The notes under the pieces are model-generated. The model saw only the letters and a list, made by a program, of their open reading frames with translations, was not told where the DNA came from and searched no databases. From DASRLE01 sp964558455 (GTDB taxonomy: Bacteria > Verrucomicrobiota > Verrucomicrobiia > Limisphaerales > Palsa-1400), in NCBI GenBank assembly GCA_964558455.1, contig CAZLEE010000063.1, forward strand, positions 1 through 21,058: DNA of 21,058 nucleotides. Reading direction: 5' to 3'. Position 1 is the stretch's first letter. Each line of letters opens with the position of its first letter. This document shows positions 15,314-21,058 of the stretch, piece by piece. The translations under genes were made by a program, and so were the position numbers.

Positions 15314-15450
15314 AATGCCTCGAAACGTGCCATCCTGTTCCCGGCTTCGCCAGCTTTTATTCGCGGGATTCGCGGGAAATCGGCCTTGAAGAAACGAATT
15401 GGATTCCGCATCCTCGCCTTCGCGCGCCGCCGTTTCCGGGCCGCTGTATT
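15314..15450. other. Divergent spacer with a tandem nonamer ATTCGCGGG
   Basis: This 137-nt spacer lies between the divergent FG-GAP gene and the GT4 gene and should carry both promoters. A perfect tandem nonamer, ATTCGCGGG twice, occupies 15359-15376. No good promoter pair was found. On the minus strand a GAGG near 15321-15324 serves the FG-GAP start. Confidence 0.35.
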
Positions 15451-16629
15451 ATGAACATTTTGCTCGTGCATAACTTCTACCAGCAAGCCGGCGGCGAAGA
15501 CCAGACCTTCGCCGACGAAGGCCGGATGCTCGAACAACATGGCAACGTTGTGGGCCGGTTCACCATGGATAACCACGCCGTGGACACCATCGGCAAACTG
15601 ACCGTCGCCCGCCAAACCATCTGGAATCGACAGGCGCGCCAATCATTGCGCAAAGCCGTCCGCGAAACCGGCGCGCAAGTGGTCCATTTTCACAACACCT
15701 TTCCCCTCATTTCCCCTGCCGGTTATTACGCCGCGCACGATGAAGGAGCCGCCGTGGCGCAAACGTTGCACAACTACCGGTTGCTGTGCGTGGCCGCCAC
15801 CTTTTGCCGCGACAACCGCGTGTGCGAAGACTGCCTCGGCCGCGCCGTGGCGTGGCCCGGCATTCTGCACGGATGCTATCGCGGCAGCCGGGCCGGCAGC
15901 GCCGCCGTCGCCGCCATGCTGGCTTACCATCGCCTCGCCGGGACGTGGCGCAAGGAAGTGGATGTTTACATCGCCCTCTCGGAATTCGGGCGCAACAAAT
16001 TCATCGAGGGCGGATTGCCGCCGGACAAACTGATGATCAAACCGATCTACTCCGACCCGGATCCAGGCGTCGGCGCGGGCCAGGGCGATTTCGCCGTGTT
16101 TGTCGGACGCCTGACCCTTGAAAAAGGGGTTGGGATTTTGCTGGACGCTTGGCCGAAAGTTTTCGCCAAAACCGGCGTCAAGTTGAAAATCATCGGCAGC
16201 GGGCCGATGCGCGACGCGGCGGAAGCCGCCGGCAAAAAAGGGACCGGCATCGAGTTTTTGGGCCGGCTCGAATCCCAGCGAGAGGTCTATGACACCATGG
16301 GCGCGGCGCGGGCCTTGATCTTTCCATCCATCTGGTATGAAGGGCAGCCGCGAACCATAGTTGAATCCCTGGCCAAGGGAACGCCGGTGCTCGCGTCCCG
16401 CCTCGGTTCCATGCCCGAAATGATCACCGACAACCAAACCGGGCTGCTTTTCGAAGCCGGCAACACCGACGACCTCGTCCGGCAGGCGCAATCGTTGTTT
16501 GCCCAGGAGGAAAACCGGACGCGAATGCGCCAGGCCGCCCGGCTCGAATTCGAATCCCGCTACACCGCAGAAAAGAATTACCCCCTGCTCATGCGCTGCT
16601 ACGAGACGGCTTTGTCAACTAAACGATGA
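15451..16629 (+). CDS. Glycosyltransferase family 4 (GT-B fold)
   Basis: The 392-residue cytoplasmic retaining glycosyltransferase probably adds a sugar to an envelope glycan precursor. The N-terminal Rossmann domain has MNILLVHNFYQQAGGED and VVHFHNTFPLISPAGYYAA. A Cys-rich insert (C113, C119, C125, C128, C142) is common in this subgroup and may hold a metal or a disulfide-like pair. The C-terminal GT1/GT4 donor-binding domain has AVFVGRLTLEKG, LKIIGSGP, FLGRL and the E-x7-E motif with E297 and E305 in WYEGQPRTIVESLAKG. The acceptor and donor are not known. The start at 15451 gives the conserved N-terminus at residue 1. Its 3' end overlaps by 15 nt the convergent end of the GT2 gene. Confidence 0.9.
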   Translation: MNILLVHNFYQQAGGEDQTFADEGRMLEQHGNVVGRFTMDNHAVDTIGKLTVARQTIWNRQARQSLRKAVRETGAQVVHFHNTFPLISPAGYYAAHDEGAAVAQTLHNYRLLCVAATFCRDNRVCEDCLGRAVAWPGILHGCYRGSRAGSAAVAAMLAYHRLAGTWRKEVDVYIALSEFGRNKFIEGGLPPDKLMIKPIYSDPDPGVGAGQGDFAVFVGRLTLEKGVGILLDAWPKVFAKTGVKLKIIGSGPMRDAAEAAGKKGTGIEFLGRLESQREVYDTMGAARALIFPSIWYEGQPRTIVESLAKGTPVLASRLGSMPEMITDNQTGLLFEAGNTDDLVRQAQSLFAQEENRTRMRQAARLEFESRYTAEKNYPLLMRCYETALSTKR

Positions 16630-17466
16630 AGCCAGGCGGCTTTTCCAGACGAAGGTCGGCTTTTCGACATGGAATGCCACCCTTTTCTCCGGGCTGGCCA
16701 GGGTGTAAATTGAATAGTCAAACGGTTGCTGGCGGTAGATGCCCCCCAGCAGACGCCGCAGCCGGTGATGCCAGATCAGCGCCCGCCTCAACTTCCGCGC
16801 CCAGGCCGGGGCGGAGGCGACGATGAGCGCTTCTTCCTTTTTCGCGTTGGCGCTCAGGTTCATGTTCGCGCCCGTGTCGGTGAAAGCGGAGGTGAACCGG
16901 CGCAGAATGCCCACCCGCACCTTTGCCTCCAGCACACGCAAGACCCAGTCAGCATCCCCGGCGTCACGCCATTTCGCATCGAAAAACAGGCCGTAATCGT
17001 CGATCACTTTTCTCCGAAAAAACATTGAACAGGTGAAGGTCTGCAAATGGGAGACCATGGTGTGGTATTTATTGGGCGTCTGCACCTTGCGGTAGCACAT
17101 GAATCCGCCCTGGCCATCCACCACGAGGCTGTCGGCAAACAACACGTCCACTCCCGGATGCCGGTCAAAATAATCGCTCACCGCCGGCAGGGTTCCGGGC
17201 AGGTATTGCTCATCGCAGTTTAAATAGGCCAGGAGTTCCCCGGAGGACTTTTTCAGTCCGCGATTCACCGCATCATACATCCCCGTGTCTTTTTCCGCAT
17301 AAGCCTTGACCCGCGTGTCCGATGGCAGCCAAGCGAGGGTGCCATCGTCCGAAAGGCTGTCCTGCACGATATGTTCCAACGCGACCCCCTGATCCGCGAC
17401 CGAGGCGATGCAGAGTTTGAGCCATGATGAACTTCTGAAACTGGGCGTTATGATGGAAAAGCGCAT
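16615..17466 (-). CDS. Glycosyltransferase family 2 (GT-A fold)
   Basis: The 283-residue cytoplasmic inverting glycosyltransferase is of the WcaA/EpsE type. It shows MRFSIITPSFRSSSWL at the N-terminus, KDTGMYDAVNRGL at 59-71, the metal/nucleotide-sugar motif NCDEQY at 83-88 (D85 and E86 in place of the more usual DD or DXD), and DAGDADWVLR at 168-177 with D171 and D173 as catalytic-base candidates. A basic C-terminal helix region (ARKLRRALIWHHRLRRLLGG) may touch the membrane. An in-frame start 18 codons upstream (17520) would overlap the preceding gene, so the ATG at 17466 is preferred, 2 nt after that gene's stop. It is the last gene of the minus-strand polysaccharide operon. Confidence 0.9.
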   Translation of the reverse strand: MRFSIITPSFRSSSWLKLCIASVADQGVALEHIVQDSLSDDGTLAWLPSDTRVKAYAEKDTGMYDAVNRGLKKSSGELLAYLNCDEQYLPGTLPAVSDYFDRHPGVDVLFADSLVVDGQGGFMCYRKVQTPNKYHTMVSHLQTFTCSMFFRRKVIDDYGLFFDAKWRDAGDADWVLRVLEAKVRVGILRRFTSAFTDTGANMNLSANAKKEEALIVASAPAWARKLRRALIWHHRLRRLLGGIYRQQPFDYSIYTLASPEKRVAFHVEKPTFVWKSRLASSFS

Positions 17467-17468
17467 GT

Positions 17469-18986
17469 TCAGGCCCCGAGTTCCTTCGCAAAAGCCGGCT
17501 GCTTGGAAGTGCGCGTCCATTGGGCGCGGGAGGGCTTTCGCTGAACCCCGCCATTAAGACTCACACTCAAACCGACAGCACCCAGGAAAACGCACAACTG
17601 GCTGTTGAACGCGCCGAAGACGAAGAAAAAGGATACGACATAGGCCAAATAGTACGACAATATGACACTATTGATCCGCCGCAATTTATCATCGCCGTAT
17701 TGATAGTTGGAATAAAGAACACGAAACCCGGCATACAAGACCCAAAGGAAGGCCAGCACGCCAAATATTCCAAAAGGAATCAGGATCGAAAGGGGTCCGC
17801 TATGGTAATCTCCCGCCAGCAATGCCTCCTCATAAGATCCCAAAATCCCCCCCTTGATGGCTTCCTGGGTCAAAAACATCTCGGTCGGATCGATCGAATA
17901 TCCCTTGCCCACGATGAAATATTTTGGCACCTCCCGCCACACAATCGACCACATCTGCATCCGCCAGTCGGTTGACCCCATGGCGTCGGCGCGAACCGAC
18001 GAATCCACGCTGACCGGCAGGAAACTGATGGCGCGTTGCACAGAAAGGGGCATTTGTGAGGAAAAAAGAATAACCGAGAGGAAAAGGCAAGTGAACAACC
18101 CGCCCATCACCAAAACCATGCGAGTGCGAAACAATCCTTCGAAGTAAAATTGGAAGGCGAAAATAAGGGCAAGCAAAACCAAGATGGAACGGAATCCAGA
18201 AAAAAAGCTGACCCCGACCACGAGACAAAGAAAACTGAATCTCCAGGGCTTGAGCACGTTGAACAGTCCCCGAATACCGTACATCACCAGCAAAAAACAA
18301 AAGGCGGCCACGCCGGCTTCCCCCAGACCCTGGATGCGGTCAATATCGTTCACCCCAAAGTCGCTGGCCGCCTGTCCAATCGCCGCATCCGATGGCACCA
18401 GATAATAAAAAACGTAAAAAGCCGGCCCCAACGCATAGGCCAGGTTGCTCAAAGCAAAACTTGTCCCGGACAGAAAATACAGTCCGGCCATCCTGCGACT
18501 TTTGTTCAGGGCTATCTGCCCGGCGGTAAGCGCGAAATAACCAAAGATGGCCGCAAAGATATAAACATAATTTTTGCCGCCATTGGCAGCGCCCCCCAAC
18601 GCTTTGATGCCGACTCCACCCCGGTACCAAGCCGTGCCAAGAACCACCAAGACCAGAAATATCAAAGGCCGGATCATTTCCGGAGCGGGCAAAAAAGGCC
18701 GCCGTCCCATGACATAATCCAGAAACGAGACGCCAAAACTCAAGGCGGCCAAAACAAACCAAAGACTGGGCTGGCCGGGAAGAAAAAACAGACCGAAGGC
18801 CGAGCTCCAAAAAATAACCAAAAGACCGTGGTGCCATTTAAGAATCAAGGGCAAAGCCAGGCAAAACACCAAGATGCCCACCAGCATGAAAGTCACCTCA
18901 CCAGGCGACGTCGCCAGAAAACCCAGGATCAACGCCAAGGGAACGGCAAACAGATACACAGCCAACATTCGGTAACGATTGAACAT
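17469..18986 (-). CDS. O-antigen ligase / Wzy-polymerase-like membrane protein (second of a tandem pair)
   Basis: The 505-residue inner-membrane protein has about 11-12 hydrophobic helices. A SGFRS motif at 263-267, just after a helix, matches the Arg-containing region of O-antigen ligases and Wzy polymerases. A large periplasmic loop (about 311-405) ends with GDYHSGPLSILIPFGIFG (H395). This combination is typical of enzymes that polymerise lipid-linked glycan units or join them to lipid A core or to proteins. It aligns without gaps to its neighbour for the first 375 or so residues, with about half of residues 1-60 identical. The hydrophilic C-terminal tail (from 482) differs. It starts 19 nt after the upstream gene's stop; AGG lies seven bases before the ATG. 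GT2 follows after 2 nt. Ligase versus polymerase cannot be told here. Confidence 0.85.
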   Translation of the reverse strand: MFNRYRMLAVYLFAVPLALILGFLATSPGEVTFMLVGILVFCLALPLILKWHHGLLVIFWSSAFGLFFLPGQPSLWFVLAALSFGVSFLDYVMGRRPFLPAPEMIRPLIFLVLVVLGTAWYRGGVGIKALGGAANGGKNYVYIFAAIFGYFALTAGQIALNKSRRMAGLYFLSGTSFALSNLAYALGPAFYVFYYLVPSDAAIGQAASDFGVNDIDRIQGLGEAGVAAFCFLLVMYGIRGLFNVLKPWRFSFLCLVVGVSFFSGFRSILVLLALIFAFQFYFEGLFRTRMVLVMGGLFTCLFLSVILFSSQMPLSVQRAISFLPVSVDSSVRADAMGSTDWRMQMWSIVWREVPKYFIVGKGYSIDPTEMFLTQEAIKGGILGSYEEALLAGDYHSGPLSILIPFGIFGVLAFLWVLYAGFRVLYSNYQYGDDKLRRINSVILSYYLAYVVSFFFVFGAFNSQLCVFLGAVGLSVSLNGGVQRKPSRAQWTRTSKQPAFAKELGA

Positions 18987-19005
18987 AATTCTGCCTGACC
19001 GCTCC

Positions 19006-20526
19006 TCAAGCCGCCTCCGGCTGCGCCGCCAGAGGCCGTCGGAATGGAAGAAGTTTTTGTTTGATCCCGGCCCTCCTTTTCACGCCGCCATTCAGGCTGA
19101 CGCTAAGCCCGCAAACCCCCAAAAACACGCACAATTGTGAATTGAGGGCGCCAAAAATAAAGAAGAAAGAGACGCAATAGGCCAGATAATAGGAGAGCAA
19201 CAGGGTGTTGACCCGCCGCAACTTCACATCGCCATACCGGTAATTCGAGTAAAGGACCCTGCCCCCGCCAATCAGGACCCACAGGAATCCGATCACCCCA
19301 AAAATGCCAAAGGGAATGATAACCGACAAAGGCCCGCTGTGGAAATCTCCCGACAACATCGGGCCTTCGAATGGATCATGCACCAGTTGCATCTGCTCCG
19401 CCAATACTGCCGCATAAATTGCGTCCGGATCAATCACATATCCTTTCCCGACCAGCCAGTATTTGGGAATTTCCTTCCGAACCATGGCCCACATTTGGAA
19501 GCGCCAGTCGGATGATGATTTTGCGTCCGCCAGAACCTCGGAATCGACTTTGACCGGCAGGAAACTGACGGCGCGTTGCACAGAAAAGGGCAGATGTTCG
19601 GAAAACAACAAAACCGAACTGAAACCAACCACAGCCAGCGCAATGAAAATTGGCAAGAAATGGGTGCGTAATAATCGTTCAAAATAAAATTGGAAACAAA
19701 AAATCATGGCAAGTATGACCACAATGGAACGGAATCCGGAGAAGAAAGCGGCGCCGAAGGTCAGGCATAAGAGCAAAAACCTCCATGGTTTTTCCCAGTC
19801 GCAGAGGCCGCGAATGCCATAACGGATTAATAAAAAACAAAAAACTCCGACACAGGCGCTGGCCAACCCCGCAATGCGGTCAACATTGATTGCAGCGTAG
19901 TCGCTGGCCATCTGATACGGAACGGCGTCGGTAGGCACCACAATGTATAAGATGTAAAAAGCCGGCCCCAGCAGATAGACGATGTTGCTGAGGATGGAAG
20001 TGGTAAGGGAAAGAAAATACCAACCGGCCATTTTTTGCTGTTTTGGAATGGCGATCCGCTGGGAGGTAAGAGCGAAATAGCCAAGAATCGCGCCAATCAC
20101 GTACAAATAGTATCGACCGCCAAAAGAAGACCCGCCCAAAGACCGGATGCCAATTCCTCCACGAACACATGCCGTGATTAAGATCACGGCCAGCAAAAAT
20201 AAAACCGGACGGGTTAATTCCGGGGCGCGCAGGAAGCTCTTCTGGAACATGATGTGGTTCAGGAAAGCGATGACAAAACTCACGCCGGCGAAAAACAGCC
20301 ATATCCCCGGCGAACCCGGCAGGAAAAAAGCCAGAAAGACCGAGTTCCAAAAAACGATCAACAACGCATGATGCCACTTGAGCCAGAGCGGGATGGAAAA
20401 CACAAACAGCACCAAGCCGATGATCGACACGGTCAATTGGTTGGGCCAAACCACCAAACACCCAAGAATCAATGCCAGGACGACAGCAATGGCATATATG
20501 ATTAGAATTCTTGAGAAATTAAACAT
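19006..20526 (-). CDS. O-antigen ligase / Wzy-polymerase-like membrane protein (first of a tandem pair)
   Basis: The 506-residue protein is the upstream paralogue of the 17469-18986 product, with the same topology: MFNFSRILIIYAIAVVLALI first helix, LKWHHALLIVFW, the SGFRS motif at 263-267, SVQRAVSFLPVKVDS in the large loop, and GDFHSGPLSVIIPFGIFG with H396. A stretch of the loop (SVQRA.SFLPV.VDS) is also nearly unchanged at nucleotide level, which points to a fairly recent duplication or local gene conversion. It is the first gene of the operon with its paralogue and GT2, and faces the repeat-rich spacer. The ATG at 20526 follows a weak GAAG. Two ligase-like genes in one operon suggest one polymerase and one ligase, or two acceptors; this is inference. 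Confidence 0.85.
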   Translation of the reverse strand: MFNFSRILIIYAIAVVLALILGCLVVWPNQLTVSIIGLVLFVFSIPLWLKWHHALLIVFWNSVFLAFFLPGSPGIWLFFAGVSFVIAFLNHIMFQKSFLRAPELTRPVLFLLAVILITACVRGGIGIRSLGGSSFGGRYYLYVIGAILGYFALTSQRIAIPKQQKMAGWYFLSLTTSILSNIVYLLGPAFYILYIVVPTDAVPYQMASDYAAINVDRIAGLASACVGVFCFLLIRYGIRGLCDWEKPWRFLLLCLTFGAAFFSGFRSIVVILAMIFCFQFYFERLLRTHFLPIFIALAVVGFSSVLLFSEHLPFSVQRAVSFLPVKVDSEVLADAKSSSDWRFQMWAMVRKEIPKYWLVGKGYVIDPDAIYAAVLAEQMQLVHDPFEGPMLSGDFHSGPLSVIIPFGIFGVIGFLWVLIGGGRVLYSNYRYGDVKLRRVNTLLLSYYLAYCVSFFFIFGALNSQLCVFLGVCGLSVSLNGGVKRRAGIKQKLLPFRRPLAAQPEAA

Positions 20527-20545
20527 GCTTCATGTATCGGCACCA

Positions 20546-20573
20546 AAGTTAACAAATAGCACCTCTGTCGCAA
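20546..20573 (-). promoter_or_regulatory. Weak promoter candidate for the ligase-like operon
   Basis: On the minus strand TTGCGA (20573-20568) and TAACTT (20551-20546) are separated by 16 nt, ending 19 nt before the ATG at 20526. The -10 match is poor, so this is only a candidate. Confidence 0.2.
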
Positions 20574-20636
20574 TGATATTTATTCGTCCATAGGCACATC
20601 GGCGCAAATCCGGGTGGGCTTTAAGCGGGGAGGGGC

Positions 20637-20670
20637 AAAAGCAGAAATTGGGAAAGCTGAAAGCTGAAAT
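20637..20670 (+). repeat. Direct repeat, copy 1 (34 nt, one mismatch to copy 2)
   Basis: A 20-nt exact block, AAAAGCAGAAATTGGGAAAG, starts here and again at 20911; with the next 14 nt the two copies match at 33 of 34 positions. The copies are 274 nt apart. Confidence 0.75.
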
Positions 20671-20681
20671 CGGATGGGGCG
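20663..20681 (+). repeat. Exact 19-nt direct repeat, copy 1
   Basis: GCTGAAATCGGATGGGGCG here recurs exactly at 20876-20894. It partly overlaps the 34-nt repeat, so the two repeats form a mosaic that has been rearranged between the two sides of the central palindrome. Confidence 0.7.
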
Positions 20682-20684
20682 TTG

Positions 20685-20705
20685 CCCCCCCCCCACCCAC
20701 CCCCC
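20685..20705 (-). other. G-rich tract on the minus strand, G-quadruplex candidate
   Basis: The plus strand has C10, A, C3, A, C6. The minus strand therefore reads six G, T, three G, T, ten G, which satisfies the four-run rule for a G-quadruplex with one-base loops. It lies about 160 nt upstream of the ligase-like start, on that gene's coding strand. Confidence 0.5.
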
Positions 20706-20735
20706 ATAAAATTTTATGGATAATCCATAAAATTT
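20704..20735. repeat. Nested palindromes built on CCATAAAAT
   Basis: CCATAAAATTTTATGG (20704-20719) is a perfect 16-nt palindrome. Overlapping it, AAATTTTATGGAT (20709-20721) and ATCCATAAAATTT (20723-20735) form a perfect 13-bp inverted repeat with a single central base. The two structures cannot form together. Confidence 0.7.
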
Positions 20736-20803
20736 CCCGGCTTTTTTGATGTGCAATATATTGATTGTGAGATTTTTGCAACCGAAAAAAGGGGCAGGAA
20801 CCG

Positions 20804-20821
20804 ATTTTATGGATTTTATGG
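20804..20821 (+). repeat. Tandem nonamer ATTTTATGG
   Basis: ATTTTATGG is repeated twice without a gap. It is the complement of the CCATAAAAT unit in the nested palindromes at 20704-20735. Confidence 0.6.
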
Positions 20822-20852
20822 GGGTCTTTATGAGGGGGGCGACTGGAAAAAG

Positions 20853-20884
20853 CTGAAACGCTGAAAAACTGAAAAGCTGAAATC
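20853..20884 (+). repeat. Imperfect octamer array based on CTGAAA
   Basis: CTGAAA occurs at 20853, 20861, 20869 and 20877, a strict 8-nt period with variable last two bases. Two further CTGAAA units at 20657 and 20664 sit in the first copies of the longer repeats, 7 nt apart. Confidence 0.65.
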
Positions 20885-20894
20885 GGATGGGGCG
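20876..20894 (+). repeat. Exact 19-nt direct repeat, copy 2
   Basis: Second copy of the 19-nt sequence at 20663-20681. It joins the end of the CTGAAA octamer array. Confidence 0.7.
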
Positions 20895-20910
20895 GAAGGG
20901 GGGCAAAAAC

Positions 20911-20944
20911 AAAAGCAGAAATTGGGAAAGCAGAAAGCTGAAAT
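20911..20944 (+). repeat. Direct repeat, copy 2
   Basis: Second copy of the element at 20637-20670, differing at one base in the 3' part (CAGAAAG in place of CTGAAAG). Confidence 0.75.
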
Positions 20945-21031
20945 TCAAATCGGAAAAGCGGTCGCATGGGAGCTTTCTGTTGGCTGTCATGGGTCCTCAT
21001 GGTTCAGTTCCAAATAGAGAGATGTGTTATG

Positions 21032-21041
21032 GTAACGTTAC
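21032..21041. repeat. Ten-base palindrome GTAACGTTAC
   Basis: GTAACGTTAC is a perfect palindrome followed four bases later by another GTTAC (21046-21050). It could be part of an operator for a gene beyond the right edge, but nothing else supports that. Confidence 0.25.
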
Positions 21042-21058
21042 AAGTGTTACGGGTTCAT

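Larger units (their letters stand above)
20527..21058. other. Gene-free, repeat-rich region upstream of the ligase-like operon
   Basis: No credible gene was found in these 532 nt; the open frames on the minus strand here read through simple repeats. The stretch contains a G-rich minus-strand tract (20685-20705), a 13-bp inverted repeat (20709-20735), five copies of CCATAAAAT or its complement, an octamer-phased CTGAAA array (20853-20884), two pairs of longer direct repeats, and a small palindrome near the right edge. It also must hold the promoter of the ligase operon. Confidence 0.6.

Noticed and set aside
17467..17520. 18-codon N-terminal extension of the GT2 protein
   Set aside because: It would overlap the ligase-like gene, and the conserved GT2 strand MRFSIITPSF begins exactly at the later ATG.
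18150..18998. 282-codon plus-strand frame
   Set aside because: Antisense to the membrane ligase-like gene; the product is Lys/Gln/Arg-rich, as expected for the complement of hydrophobic codons.
20637..20944. CRISPR array
   Set aside because: Only two copies of each longer repeat, unequal spacing, and 7-9-nt tandem units; no cas genes.
20530..21000. Minus-strand frames of 136-156 codons in the right spacer
   Set aside because: They translate simple repeats into Phe/Pro/Ser/Ala periodic sequence; no start context or family.

Overview
This 21 kb window looks like a chromosomal piece of a Gram-negative-type bacterium, most likely from Verrucomicrobiota (Pedosphaera/Limisphaerales-like). That placement is inference from gene content and style: a pilB-pilT-pilB-pilC block, large secreted proteins of unknown role, an FG-GAP propeller protein, weak or absent Shine-Dalgarno sites at many genes, GTG and TTG starts, and short AT-rich or CTGAAA-type repeats between genes. 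No rRNA, tRNA, CRISPR array, transposase or integrase was seen.

Layout. Positions 1-633 (minus) hold the N-terminal part of an unrecognised three-helix membrane protein that runs off the left edge. Positions 806-1342 (plus) encode a small secreted protein. A 637-nt gene-free stretch follows. It contains a large composite hairpin with G-U-compatible pairing (1417-1530), a small operator-like repeat, and a candidate promoter for the next block. Positions 1980-7850 (plus) are a compact type IV pilus motor operon: an extension-type ATPase (PilB), a PilT-like ATPase, a second full-length PilB, and the inner-membrane platform protein PilC. The pilins and the alignment and secretin genes are not here.

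Positions 8008-12979 (plus) continue in the same direction with short gaps: acylphosphatase, a calcineurin-like phosphoesterase, a heptosyltransferase-family (GT9) enzyme, a secreted trypsin-like protease without a PDZ domain, and a 623-residue secreted protein of unknown function. A 775-residue secreted FG-GAP protein (12986-15313, minus) converges on this group.

The right third is a surface-polysaccharide region. A GT4 glycosyltransferase (15451-16629, plus) converges with a minus-strand operon of two tandem paralogous O-antigen ligase/polymerase-like membrane proteins and a GT2 glycosyltransferase. Upstream of that operon, 20527-21058 has no credible gene. It is packed with short repeats, palindromes and a G-rich (minus-strand) tract.

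How the genes fit together: the pilus operon supplies assembly and retraction motors for surface filaments. The GT9, GT4, GT2 and ligase-like genes probably build an envelope glycan. The protease, the FG-GAP protein and the two unknown secreted proteins are exported to the envelope or outside. I found no defence system or clearly new multi-gene system. The least ordinary signals are the structured intergenic element at 1417-1530, the doubled PilB with a divergent Walker B approach in the first copy, and the tandem ligase pair beside a repeat-rich spacer.
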